Source of the DNA: Macropodus opercularis
Lineage: Eukaryota > Chordata > Actinopteri > Anabantiformes > Osphronemidae
Length of the DNA stretch: 64,000 nt
Assembly (NCBI GenBank): GCA_030770545.1
Contig: CM061096.1
Span: forward strand, 7,421,501 to 7,485,500
Reading direction: 5' to 3'
Shown: piece after piece, positions 25,944 to 38,100 of the stretch
How positions within the stretch are numbered: the stretch's first letter is position 1
How the letters are laid out: every line of letters begins with the position of its first letter
Program-made: the position numbers and the translations under genes
The notes under the pieces: generated by a model
Told to the model about the DNA's origin: nothing
Seen by the model: only the letters and a program-made list of their open reading frames with translations
The model's database searches: none

Positions 25944-28900
25944 CTGGTAGGAGGAGGTGGGGTTAGGATGGAGGAAGGAAATAGAGAATGAAGGAGAGGC
26001 CGTTATTAGTGAGGTAGAAAGAAACGTGGCAAGAAAACAAATTAAAGGTTTAATCGATACTTAATTTACCGTTCATACCTCTAGTGGTAGTACCCGTGAC
26101 ATTCTATCAATGTTATATATATTAATAAATGGTTGGAATTTTGCAGGTATTGCTATTATTGCATTCCTTTGTTTACCTCGGCTGGCAGAGAAAATACTCC
26201 TGCACGTCTAGTTTTCACAGAGCTGATGTTATTCCCTAAGCTCTCTAGTAATGGGCTCATATGACTCCACTGAGCTACTGCTGAGGCCACAGGGATCAAA
26301 GACCAACATTTAAAAAATCCACACCAAACACAGAACTCACATGATGTGCATTACTGTGATGTTGGAGAGTTTAGTCAATGTTTATGAGGCTGGACTAGGC
26401 AATAGTCTGGTAAAACATTAAAGCTCTGTCATTAAGAAACGCTTTCTCATGTAGTTTCTCTGACAACTGAGGTTGGAAATTGATTTAAATGTCTGGCTGT
26501 ACTAGAGAAAAGCAGGTTTAATGCTAGCGGTTTAAAAACGCTCGTCTCTACGTTGCCAAAACATCATCCAAGGCGAGATCTTGATGTTTCCCTCTAAAAT
26601 AATCAAATTTCTAGTGAAACTATGTCAGAAAAGGTCACTTGAAGATCATCTCACTACAAAGACATTGCTCTGAAACAAACAAACTAAAAGTGAAAAACAG
26701 TCCAAGCTGTGGTGTTCTTTTTGTTTTAAAGCGAGCTTTTTGCTTCTTAAGCACAGCACTGTGAGTCTGAGTAGATGGGGAAACTATTATTGCCTTGAAA
26801 GATTTGGTTGGAGGATCAAAGTCTTTGAGAAAGGGGAGGTGGGCAAGCGGGGGGCTGCAGAATAAAGTGTAATGTCCAATTAAGACTTCCAGTGTTTTAA
26901 TTAAAAGGAAAAAAATCTGTGTCGGCACACACGCAAAGCTGTCAGATGTTAACATCAACTGAGGGGAGGGGCAGAGGAGTAAGGAGATAAGATAGTACTG
27001 CTGTGCTCAGCAGTCGCTTTGTGAAGTGTGTGTGAATGTGAGAGCAAAGTAATGGGTAATTATTCAACGGTAATGATCTATTAACAGGTAGCTTCTGTCT
27101 AATGTGCCATGGACGTATCTAGCATTATTATGTGCTCTGAATGGCGCGTCCCCCCCACACACACACGTTTCTGTTCTGAATGTCGAGTTGTGGTAAACGT
27201 GAACAAAAAACGATGCGTATGCAAACGAACTGCGGGCCTGGGTCCGTGCATGTGTGCGCACACGCTACCCGGAGAGATTTTACAGCGATGCATAATGCAT
27301 GCGTCCCAGTCTGTGCTCTGATCCATCGACTGTCCCGACTGCCAGGGCTTCCTTATGCTGGCTTAGTCAGGATTATTAAGTCTAACTCGTTTTCATTCTA
27401 GTTTATGCAGGTTTTTCAAGCTTGCTCAGATTTGTTCACCGGCACCGCAGTCAGTCAGCGATATAGATTTTTCTGTCTCTCTAAAAACGTGTATTTCCTT
27501 TCATAACAATGTGTATCGCATTTCAACTGCCTTGCGAGGATTCCCACTGATGTGGTTGCGGTCTGGTGTGTGGACTCAGATAAGAGGACTCCCCTCTTCC
27601 CTTAATCTGGTGTTATTCCTGTGGGGGCGTTAGAGGACAGACGCCCTCTCCTCTAGTTACCTGTCTACCGCTACGCTACACTGACACTCAGATCCTTCTG
27701 CCTCCCCCACTGGGACCCATAACAACCCTGACAAGGACTGTTTCCTCTTCAATCACAGCTCTGATAGCTTCTTTAGGAATCTCAAACTCTGGTCTCATTA
27801 ATAACGACCTTTAATTCGAGAGAACTGGAGGCGTATTGATTCTATTGTTTTTCCAAGTGTGGAGTTTGGGAATGACTTTGATGACAAATACCCCATGACT
27901 CCTACTGAAGGACTAGTTTGTGTTTGATTTCTTCTCTTCAATAAGCCAGAGGCTGCTCGGCACAGAGGGTAACAGTCTGCCTGCCCCCCTAATAGAGTTT
28001 AATAGCCCTGGTGGTGTCCTACAAAAAGGCCCTTTAGGCTTCTTAAAGAATCTGCCACTTCTATGAACCAACCTTTAGGTTATAAGATCCTGAGCATTTT
28101 GTCATCTAAAGCCACGGCAACGCAGAACGAAATCCTACTGAAGCGCTCGGTGTTGTGGCGTACGAACTGAGCGAGCCTCCCCTCGCTCTCTCGCGCATCT
28201 TCATTAGAGAGCTCGAGAGGCCTGGCTGCAGGAGGAGAGAGGAAGCGAGCATTGTGCTACCGTTGAACAGAAGATTTAAGCGTCTGGCGCTGCTGGAGGT
28301 GTCACTCAGTGCGAGAAACGTTAGAATGAGCTTGATATGGCTCGGAAAAAGCCGGATAAGACCGAGCCAGAGGTGTAACGATTACTGCAGGACGAGAAAA
28401 CGTACTGAGCGGTTTTCACGACACCAGGGCGCCTCTAAATATGATTATGGTTTGTCTTTTGCACATATAATAATTTACCAGTGCCTGTAATCTGCCTGGT
28501 GTGCGCTGCCTCACTAAGGTCAATGAGGTCAAACGTTCTGGAGCATTTTCAGTGTTGTAAAATTCTCCAACAAGCACAAGTTTTCCACTAAATTCTGAAA
28601 AGTGCATACGGCTACAACTCTCCTGCTCCTGTGCATTTAACTATCAGAGTATATGAGGTGTACAGTAAGATTTTACTATCAGCACACTTCCAACTTTGAC
28701 TTGTGCAATGTAAGCAAGTTGAAACAGTGGAATAACCCCAGAGCTCACTGTTGTTTTCACAGCGCCAACAGAATAATGCAACGCTTCACTTTTACATACC
28801 CCAACACGGCCGAGCGCTAATGCTTGTACTGTGGGCATTCACATCCCTCACATGCTTTTATATTTAAAACCGGTCAAAGACGGCGCCGTCTGATGATGCA

Positions 28901-31900
28901 CCACGATGTTGGAGAGTCTAAAAATGCAGCTGGGATTCCCAGGGCGGCAGCGGCACCGTCGGAGGTTCACTGTTCACTTGGTTGTACATGTTTACACTCC
29001 CAACCATGACGCAGTGAACTGCTGCTTTCAAAGGCCAGCGCAAGTTTGCTGCAGAGTGAGTTTGTTTTGCCTCGTGAGGCCTGGCAAGAGATATCCCAGC
29101 TTTAAGTACTGTAGGCAAAGTGTGGGCGATGGGCAATCAGCTCTTAGTGAGGGGGTGGAGGTTCAGGGTGATTTTGTCATTTGTCATGTGCGGTAAGTGA
29201 GTCAGTGAAACGGCTGCAGAGGACGGGAGGTGGCTGCAGGCTCTGTCGCTGTGGTAATTGTGAGTCATTCAGCCTCGATGAGCACGGGCCCCAGACCTCT
29301 CTCCCAGCAGGGAGCGAGGGCAGGCGGGCGGACCTCACTCGCCTGCCACCTCCACAGGCAATAATCAGCCTGTTACTGCGACAGGTAGGCCGCTTTAAGC
29401 CCTTTCCCCCTGGTATCGGAAGCGATCCGCTGAGATCAGGGAGAAATCTGTGCCGTGAGAGTCTCAGAATCAGGGGACTGGTGACACAGCAGTGTGTCAG
29501 CAACAGAAGCTGTGTCTTTTTCCAAAATTAGTCTCCAAAGGTTCTAGTTTTACTAATGTTCTGGTCTTATGTCCTATGTTCTGTATCATTTCATGTGGAT
29601 ATGTAGGAATTTGTAAAAACAAAAGTAACAGGAGATGGAAATATTAACTTAATGTAATAATGCCGTAAGCTGTGTGTGTGTTTCTTGTGCTGTCCTATAT
29701 TGTCTTTCTCTCCAGCAACCGTTGTGATTTCTGCTCATGGTTTTATCACATCATCATCAGAATCCACTGTACACTACGTGTCAAGTTAGCAACCATTAGC
29801 ATTTAGCAGCTAAAACACCTGGACTTTTGACCGAGTTGCGTTTGCCTGCAGCGCTGAAGGCCGGTGCTGATCCAGTGGAGCTGACGAGTTCAATAAGCTC
29901 TCGATTTTCTAACGGCCATCGAGCCGAAGTTTTCATCTCTAATAAGACATCAATTTTTAATTAAAGACCCAGGCAGCCCCGTTTTTTAAGTGTTCATCAA
30001 TGCTTTATTTCTTTCCCCCCTCTGCCTCGTCTCCTTATTCCAGGAACTAATATGTTCACTACAGGAGATTTCTCTCTTATATGATTATAATCTGAAAATG
30101 GCTCCTTATCACTAATTATTCTTCTGCAAGCGTAGATCGGAGAAGAGGTAATGAAGGAAAAGGTAATTTCAACAGAAACAAACCATGTGATTCCTAATGA
30201 ATAATCTTCTTCTCGGAGGTCACGGGAACTTAGATCCCAAAGGGGTGAATAAACTCTGCTACAGTGACTCTTTATTTTAAGCTCTTTTCTCATCTATTCC
30301 TGCTCCGTGCATCCTCCACCCAGCTCATTTTGGACAGGTTCATCTTCTGCGCTCCCAGTGGGTTCAGGCTCATTTCGTATGCTCAGAGAGAAGCCAGGCT
30401 CTGAATTGGCTATCAAATTTTTACATTATAAGATATCGACAAGTCGGCAGTGCGGGGAAAGCCGAGAGGGGCAGTAGGGGGCACTTTCTCACCAGGGACC
30501 AGAGAGCAAAGCAGGAGCCGGTGGGACAGAGCTGATTAAAGCTGCTGCTGCAGTGTCCACACCTGTCTGGTCAAAACTGGAAGGAAAACCTTCAACTGAA
30601 TGCCAACCTATCCGGCGCCGCTGTGTGACTTACTGCTCCAGTCTTTCCAGTGAATATTGAGCAGCTGTCTATGCACAAATGCGGTGGAAGTTTTAGAAGT
30701 AATTATAAATCCCCAGCAAAAAAAAAAGAAGAAGAAGAAGGAGACAATGAGTAATGCTTTCTTCTTCATTAATATGCTCTTGAGCAAAGTAGGTAAATTG
30801 TAAATGTGCAAAGTGGTCAAATCAGACTGTGCAGCAACCAGATGGCGCCGAGTGTAGCTGTGTGAGCAGGGTTTGTTCTGAAACGCTGTGAATCTCTGCG
30901 TCTGATCACAGGTGAGCGAGCGTGGTTGTATCTGAAAGGCTTTGGGTGGCGTCGGTGACATTTTGCGGCGCACCAGGCATTAGTATGGCGAGCACAGATC
31001 CGCTGTCTAGCTCCGTCTAGCTTTGCGGCTCGCATGCTTATGAGACTAGGAACCTTCAAACCGCAGATTGTTGCTTGAGCCAACAACTCGGACGCCAGCG
31101 AATAAGCAAAGTGCTAAACCAGCTGATGGTTTCTTTTTTTCCGTTTAGCTGCGGTCTTTGTCGCTCCAACTAAAAGCCGACTGGAAAGTGAAATCTGATC
31201 ACAAGTGCTTACTGGTGACATCTGACACCCGCTTTGACCACGGGTGTGAACCGTCAGTCAAACTCTACTGAATTACTCACGTCGTGGAAATGTCAGGAGG
31301 AGAAGACGAGCCAGAATCACACGTAACCTTTAGAGCTATTTATCAGATCTGTTAGAGCAGCGGGTGTTTACTCTCCGTAGTAAAGCCGTAAAACCATGAA
31401 GGCAGCTTTGGCTCAAACTTAACTAAGTTGGTCCTAAACTTAGCCTCTAACTGCAGAGTCAGCAGTGGGGGGAAAATGCTGACACGTGACATTTCTGAAA
31501 CAGTCATATGTCACTTTTTAATGCACTGACACAAAATCTATTTCATGCTTTAGGTTAAGGGACCTTTGACAAATAGAAAATAGTACCGTTGTGAATGGGG
31601 TCGCTGTGAAGTGGGGTGTGAACAAGGGCATAACTGCTCAAATTGATGCTTCCTGCAGTAATAAAGATCCAAATAATAGCTCATATCATATTCTACAGCA
31701 GTACATTTCGAATTCAATTCATAAATCACTTTGCTGTGCAAAAACGATCATATTATCCATTTACTGTACTTGAAATCTTTGAAGTTTAGCTGAATCCCCT
31801 GGTTCCTGGACGCTGCCTTAATTGGAAACCCTCTTAAAAGACCCCCGGAGGGTCTCGTCTGGACATGTGCACCACACTGACCCTGAAAATCACTGTACCA

Positions 31901-33429
31901 TCGCAGGGCGGCGGGCGGCGAGCTGCACACTAGATGCTCCTTCACGCGGAACAGATTGTTTACAGATTGTGAGAGAATTGAGAATATAAATGGGCTTTTG
32001 CCGCCCGCTCTTGTTCTGGCGTATAGTGTCCAGTGGCTCCCACGGTGAGGTCATCACGAACCTCGCGGGCCTGCGGCTTCGCGAAAGCTTTAGTTTGCTT
32101 CAGCGCTAAACTACGCTGACAGCCCGGTGCTCCCCCTTCAAATAAATCCACATCCCCTGCTCCCACATCTCCTTTTCAAATATTACTGGATGCCTGCAAG
32201 TCTTGAAACAATGGAAATCTCATAGTATATCGTTTTTTTACAATAGCTTGTATGTGCACAATTCAGTAAAACAACATTTACTGTTAGTATCAGTTCCAAG
32301 AGAAGCTCTGTGAAATTAAAATGTCTTTTATGATTTTTCTCATGCTTAGTTATTCCTTCATTTGAAAGTCAAGCACATTTTTATCCGGATCCCCTGGGAG
32401 TTACACCCACTCATTCCACCCAAGGCTACAAGTCAGTTTTCTTTAAACTGTGCAGTGTACTCCACAGAACTAGCGAACAAACCTACTGACTTTCTTCCAG
32501 GGTCTGCTCTGTCTCCCCTGCAGTGTCCTAGAGAGCGACGCCACAATAAATTGAGCAGGCAACATATTCTGTCTCAGGAAAGCTCCGTGCTTCAGGATGA
32601 AGGGCTGTCAGTGTGTCGGGGAGCGTGCTTCCTCTCAGTCTGTCTCCCTCAGTCTTTTTCTGTCTGTGCGGTCTGAGGAGGGGGGAGGAAGGGGGTGAGG
32701 GAGCTGTCCGCTGGGCTCCTCAACGGGTGGTCAGTGGGGAAGACGTCTACCTCTGGGGTCATTCACGCTGCGGCTGTGCAAAGCTCAGGCTGTTTACGCC
32801 ACAGGCAGAGACCATCCATTATAACACCCACAGCTATGTTGTTTTAGTAATTATTCATTCTTCACTAAATAAAATGTGAAAAGTCACACCAGATGTGCTG
32901 GCAGAGAACAGTAAGCCAAGACGCCAATTATGTGGAGTACACATCACATTTAAAGAGACGTTCAAGGATTGAAAACGATCAGGCAATTATCCCTGCAAGC
33001 CAAACCGTTTATAATTGCAGAACTATAATAAGTACAAGTAGTTGGAAATCACTTGCTTAACATTTTTTTTCAAAGGCTCTGGAAAAGCTTGTGGTATTTG
33101 AATTCCAAATGTTACAGCTGGTATTCAAAGTTGATGAAAGTGCAGGCAGAAGCTGTGTGTTTTTGAAATTATAATGTAGAAATGCAACAATCTGCTGTTT
33201 GCACAATCACAAACTACTGGCATCTGCACTATTATTTATTTCATTTCATTATCAGTTCATTAACGGACTAATTGTTATTCTGCGTTCGATTTTCTAAATG
33301 ATCTGTTTGAATTTTTTGGGTGCACGTAATTTGGTTGCATTCTCAGCTTCACAATACATAAAGGCATATAATCCTATTAATGTGTGTTTTTCTTTAGCAG
33401 TAACGTTCTTTGTCTGGCTGATTTGGGGA

Positions 33430-33612
33430 AACGTGCAGGGGAGAGAACCTGCGGTTCAGTGAAGCAGCCGAGTTCCGTCTCCTGTTCAAGGGCACTGCTA
33501 TTGGTAGTTGTTCAGCATTCATCGTTCAGCACATTTTACTAAGGTTCATATTGCCAGCCTTGGTCTGAGCACCACTTCTATAGCCCCGTCGCATGGATTC
33601 AACTAGTCCATA
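33430..33612 (+). repeat. diverged dispersed repeat, copy 1 (in the neurexophilin intron)
   Basis: Shared landmarks with the copy at 34981, in the same order: TGCAGGGGA, CTG(C/T)(G/A)GTTCAGTG, CTGTTC(A/G)AGGGCACT, AGTTGTT, CGTTCA, CCAGCCTTGGTCTG / TCAGCCTTGGTCTG, and TGGATT(C)AACTA. The CTGTTCAAGGGCAC core resembles a motif in widespread teleost repeats, but I cannot name the family. There are no terminal repeats and no open frame. Confidence 0.65.
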
Positions 33613-34980
33613 GTAAATGAAAGGTGATTAAATAAATATCTAAAAACGTTGACGTTTAGAAAAGCTAAAGTGCATAACGAGGTGCGGCTGGTGACGAAGA
33701 AGCGCTCGCCCCTCTGAAGCGACCTCCTTCTGATCCTTCCGTCCTCACAAGGAGAAAGCCCAGAGCAGATGTCGTCCACACACTGTCATTTTGCAGTTGC
33801 GCCCTCCCCTCATCACAGAAATATAACAACTACTGTATGAATGACTGTTGTGTTTCCGGCGCCTGTGTGGGAGTGAGCAGCAGAGAAGAAGCTTATGAGC
33901 TCTGACATCCACGCTGCAAATCATGATGGCAAAGAGGACGACTCAAGGGAGCAAGAAAGACAAAAAAAATTAGTATTCGCTCTGCTGCTACTGTCTCACA
34001 TTTATGTCTGCATGGAGCACATGCTGCATCGGGCAGCAGTGATTTATTTCTATTTGTTTTGCTTTCATTTTGCTGGGAGTGTATCTGGGTGGACAAGGTC
34101 AGCCACCCTGAGAGGAGCACAGGTATCTAACATACATGACGGTAACGCCTGGTGACGGCGCTCGGTGCTGTGTTGTGGTTTTCCAAGCAGATGACAGGCA
34201 GCTTTTATTTAGATTTAATGTTGTTTGTTGTCTCAATTGTGCAGCTTTGTTCGGATTCCAGGGTGTATTCTCTGTAATTACAATCCCTTCTTTGTATGAA
34301 AAAGATTCTGGCTGCGACAGGCTTTCGGGCTAAGAGCGTAATTTGTTTTTAATTGACGTGCCTTGTTGAATAAGCACGTCTGCCTTTGCTGGTGGCAAAG
34401 TCAAATGAAGGTTGTTGGGAAAAGTTTATATCGGGATGTTAATTTGTTAATGCGAATTTATGCAAGAGTCGTGTTTTCTTCCTCTCTGAAATTACCCGCG
34501 ACCACACAGAGGAGGCTGTGGCACGTAAGCCTTGGAATATGTATAAGCGTCTTCGCTGAAATTCAATCAGCAAAAAAAGTGACATTCTGTGCTCAGCCAC
34601 CGAGGTGAAATTCACTTATCAAGCATGATGGCCAGCGCCTGCTGAAAGCAATCAGAGGCAGAATAAAGCGCCGCTGTCTCTCATGGCCACAGAGAGGCTA
34701 CCTTAGGCTCATCCATTCTAGAAAAATCCAGTGTGAAAGAGCAGCTGAGGGCTCAGTATGAGCATCTATGAAAAGTTGAGCTGCTGCAGCCCCAGCGATC
34801 TTTACCACAGGAAGGTCAGGTCAGACTTTCTTAATGAGCCTTGTTTCACTGGCGTTAACGCGCAAACATTTGCAGTACGTCTTTGTGCAAGGTGCTCAGT
34901 GAGCAGCGGGATGAGTCTCTCTCACCTTCTGCTTTAGAGTAAACGCTTGTGTGCGAAATGTGGGGTTATTTTAGAAAATG

Positions 34981-35197
34981 ATGCAGGGGAAGGGAGCCTG
35001 TAGTTCAGTGGAGCACTTTAGTTCAATGCCCTGTTCGAGGGCACTTCAGCCGACAGTTGTTTAGATTGTTGACAGAGGGGAAAGCACTCGTCGTTCACCT
35101 CACTCCTCCCAAAATTCACTGAGGCTTCAGATTGTCAGCCTTGGTCTGTGCACTGCTCAGACGTGCTGCAGCTGCCATTATAACTGGATTAACTACG
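34981..35197 (+). repeat. diverged dispersed repeat, copy 2 (in the neurexophilin intron)
   Basis: Same orientation as the copy about 1.55 kb away. It differs by many substitutions and by an insertion in its middle (around 35070-35100). The divergence marks both as old insertions or an old local duplication. Confidence 0.65.
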
Positions 35198-35819
35198 GTT
35201 TTCCTGGACGGTTTTCTTCAGGAGAAAGAAGCGAAGAGGTGATCACTAAAGACAGATGTTTAACTTCTTCCTTTTGCAGCACTTCACTCTATCTGTCCCT
35301 TCTCACACTTCCTCACGTCTTCCTCGTCTTTACAGGGCCCTTCACCTCCTCCGTCTGTTTCCAGGCTGCACCTTATCATCTCTACATATCAGTCTTGCCA
35401 CTGTTTATACTGGGAGTTTACTTCAACTTGCATCTGCTGCATCTGTTCACTGGTTTGCTTCCTTATAGAGGCCCCAACATTCACGCTGGAGCGGAAATGA
35501 GTCGTCTATCAACAGAGACAATCAACAGTTTTGCTAAGTGATTAAACTTCATTTTTCAAGCAAGCAGTGTTAAACATTTGAGCTTTGTAGCTTTTAAATG
35601 TGAGACGTTTCCGCTGCTTGTCCTTCTCTTACTGTAAACTGATGTCGAACCGAGGTCTGGGAGATTCTAATGAGAACGTTTCACTGCTTTGTTGACAAAA
35701 CGAACAAATGAGAAAATTAAAAGTAGAATGAGAATAATGCTTCTACTTCCCAGCAAGTAAGTGCAATGACAACTAATCAGACTGACAGCAAAAGGGCACA
35801 AAACATGAAACTGTTCAAT

Positions 35820-36300
35820 ATACATTATTATTATCTTGATATATGCACATTATCATTTACTTCACTGAAATATATTCACTCAGCTTAGTGAGAAAATGAA
35901 AAATAACTCCAACCGCTGCCAAAAATAAACACAATTTCTCAAGCTGCCAATTACACAACTAAGATGGTTTATATTATTCATAAGGCTCCATTCAAATACG
36001 GAGAATAATTAACATTTAAAACACATCATTCATTATATAAACAACAACCAAAGTGGCACCTTGTGTTAATAGTCAGCTATATTACTATCCATTATCAAAA
36101 CGTCCCTCGAGACCTAAACCCGCTTTGACAATTGCAGGGCTATTACAGCAGAGAATCATCCAAAACTAATTTTTAATGCTCAGCGTGCTCATACGATTAT
36201 TAATCACGGGCTCTTTTGCATAGTAGAAACTTACTTAATTTATTAATTATTGTATAATTTATCAATGTCACTGAGCTAATGAATTACCAGAGATCTCCTG
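35820..36300. promoter_or_regulatory. AT-rich intronic block, candidate conserved non-coding element
   Basis: About 480 bp of complex, non-repetitive AT-rich sequence with many homeodomain-type cores (GAATAATTAACATT, GATTATTAATCACGG, TTTATTAATTATTG, GCTAATGAATTACC). It lies about 1.6 kb inside the intron from the signal-peptide exon. The composition is typical of developmental enhancers. Conservation is not tested. Confidence 0.3.
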
Positions 36301-37871
36301 CTGAGGGATGTCATGTAGGTTTTTTTCTTGTTTTTTTTTTTTTGATGTACACGGTCTAAAGAAGGGAAAAAACACCCAATTAATTTCATTATCACTAGCC
36401 ACAGACCTTCTGGGCTACAATAGGCTGTAGCTCACAAAACACTCAGAGCAAGACAACACTGAAGCGAGTGCTAAGCCTATTATCCCACACTCTTGTGTCT
36501 AGTTATACCACGGCTGAAAAGGCGCTCAGTCCCCACATTTTAAATCAGCATGTGGTCTCGTCTTCCTTGAGTCTGATCTGGTCTGATCTCGAGTCTCTCA
36601 GCTAAGTAAATCTGCGTGTGCTCAGACATTTACAACCACCGAGTGTTCAGACCTCAAATAACCAAAAGGGCCATTACTTTACTTTGAGCACCTGAATAAT
36701 GGCTTAATACGAAAAAACACAAGGTCATCTCTGAAGAGATGCCGACACAAACGGCTGCATGAAACAGCCACTCAGCCTCACTTTAATATTTTTATTGCTC
36801 TTGTGTTTTTTGGAGCTTGCTCATTTCCTGAGCCCAGTGTTGAGTGAGCTACACTCAGCCCAGGGGCTTCCGAGCAGAAGGATGTTTTCAAATTTCCTCT
36901 TGTGAATCTAGAGCCGATTTCTCATTAAAGGCTGCTTTTTAATAAATCGGTGAGCGAACATGAAAGAGGAGTGGGAGATCCAAATTTGATTGTACGGTTA
37001 TATAATGTTGGCCTTGAGTGAGACTACTGAACCAGTGCACGTCCAGTGTTACATTGTGAGGGTCCTTCAGAAGAAATGTCAGGTTTACACAGGAATATAT
37101 CACAGCAAGCAAATAAAAAGGAAGTGATTTGATGAGAGTTACACCATGTTCACCATAAGTTAATCTACTTGACCAAAAATAGCTTGTTAAGACTTTACAA
37201 AGTTGGACGTGAAGGATTCTTTCCTCTGTCTTTAAGGATCATCACCTGCAGCGTTAAAATGCGGCTGTCAAACAAATCTAACCTGTTCTTTTTTTACTTA
37301 AATGCAGGTATTAACGAGTAAACGCGCGTCTTTCCAGCTTAAATGCCAAACAGTTGTTTTTAATCGTTTGCTTATCCTTTATTTCCTTTGCTTCTCCTGC
37401 TGCTTTGGCAGGAAGTAGATAGTTACGCCTGCTTCCGAGTCTGCGCTTAACAGTGTGATAATTATCGGTTTCATGTGCAGATGCGTGGCTCCGTGCGCAC
37501 AGAGCATTACCCAGACTGGCGCTGGACGCCGGCGGCGGCGCGCTCTGCAGGCTGGCAAGCGCGAGTGTCCGCTGGGAACAGCGATGCCCCCGCTGCGCCT
37601 TAGGGGTCACACTTTCAGTTATGGTCTTAATGAATGTAAAGTTTGTGCCCGAATGCGAGAATAGCAGAAAGGCGGCGAGAATCACGTCCGCGTCTCTGGG
37701 AGAACTACGGGCACGACACACGACTCCTGCAGACATACTCCGAATTGTGAGTTTGGAAGTTGGCACCTCGCAGCGCGCAGTGACGCGGGTACGAGCAGTG
37801 GCATGGTCGAAGAAACAAGGTCGGTGAACTACAGCGTTACTCCCCCCCCCCACTCCCACTTCTAATCTTAC

Positions 37872-37928
37872 CAAACAAGCGGTTCCGTTGAGGAGGAGCA
37901 GGATGAAGCCGCGGTTGGGACGCATCAT
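37872..37928 (-). CDS. nxph (nxph1/2-like): neurexophilin, first coding exon (signal peptide)
   Basis: Nineteen codons read MMRPNRGFILLLLNGTACL and end exactly at a GTAAGA donor. The splice is phase 0, so joining to the main exon gives ...TACLVALGQEEDSS. This is a typical signal peptide: a basic start (R3, R6), a hydrophobic core (FILLLL) and small residues near the likely cleavage site. Its length and the LV at the junction line up with the start of human NXPH1 as I remember it (LLQPTVYLVT), which supports the pairing of two exons 11.9 kb apart. There are two consecutive ATGs. The first has G at -3; the second has A at -3 and is an equally good start. If the frame is read past the donor it runs on for about 200 residues of intron with no family similarity, so it must be spliced here. 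The exon sits in a CpG-dense block, which fits a promoter-proximal first coding exon. Confidence 0.88.
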
Positions 37929-37981
37929 TTCGGCGCGTAAAACCCACAGCTCCTCGCCTTTCCGATATTAAAAAACAAAAA
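37929..37981 (-). other. possible 5' UTR part of the first coding exon
   Basis: On the minus strand a run of 16 T is followed directly by AG (plus-strand 37982-37999), which would be a strong 3' splice site. If used, this exon has 53 nt of 5' UTR before the first ATG and an upstream non-coding exon must exist, as I recall for human NXPH1. The same tract could be a plain A/T homopolymer inside a longer first exon. The sequence cannot decide. Confidence 0.25.
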
Positions 37982-37999
37982 CTAAAAAAAAAAAAAAAA
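37982..37999 (-). other. T16-AG tract upstream of the first coding exon
   Basis: On the minus strand, 16 T followed by AG. It is either a 3' splice site for the coding exon or a neutral homopolymer. Confidence 0.3.
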
Positions 38000-38100
38000 C
38001 ACCCTCCCGCACACGGGTCGTTCCTCCTTCAGGAAGACGCTCTTCCTCCGGCACAGGGTCTGTCTGCGGTGACGGACGGTCCCATGTCCAAGGCAGTCAG

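Larger units (their letters stand above)
25944..37871 (-). other. neurexophilin intron between the two coding exons (about 11.9 kb)
   Basis: The donor (plus-strand 37866-37871) reads GTAAGA after TTG. The acceptor reads CCTCCTCCTACCAG before GTG, with a pyrimidine-rich tract and a branch-like CTAAC about 20 nt upstream (near 25964). Joining at these sites keeps the frame. The human NXPH1 gene is very large (hundreds of kb, from memory), so an intron of this size suggests a compact genome. Contents: unique sequence, two diverged copies of one dispersed repeat, a short (CA)n tract near 27155, and AT-rich blocks near 30040-30210 and 35820-36300. I see no other exon with support. Confidence 0.85.
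37441..38100 (-). promoter_or_regulatory. CpG-dense block around the first coding exon, probable promoter region
   Basis: By hand count, 37441-37840 alone has 37 CpG dinucleotides in 400 bp, far above the surrounding DNA, with GCC-GGC-GGC-GGC-GCGC at about 37527-37542. CpG density stays raised across the exon and on to about 38100. The block straddles the signal-peptide exon, as expected for a CpG island at the 5' end of a developmental or neural gene. No convincing TATA box or start site was identified, so the exact promoter is unknown. Confidence 0.5.

Noticed and set aside
28155..28490. 111-codon plus-strand frame
   Set aside because: It is Arg-rich with no domain and lies in the neurexophilin intron; no splice support.
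37311..37928. 205-codon minus-strand open frame
   Set aside because: Only its first 19 codons are real (signal-peptide exon). The rest is intron read-through after a clear GTAAGA donor.
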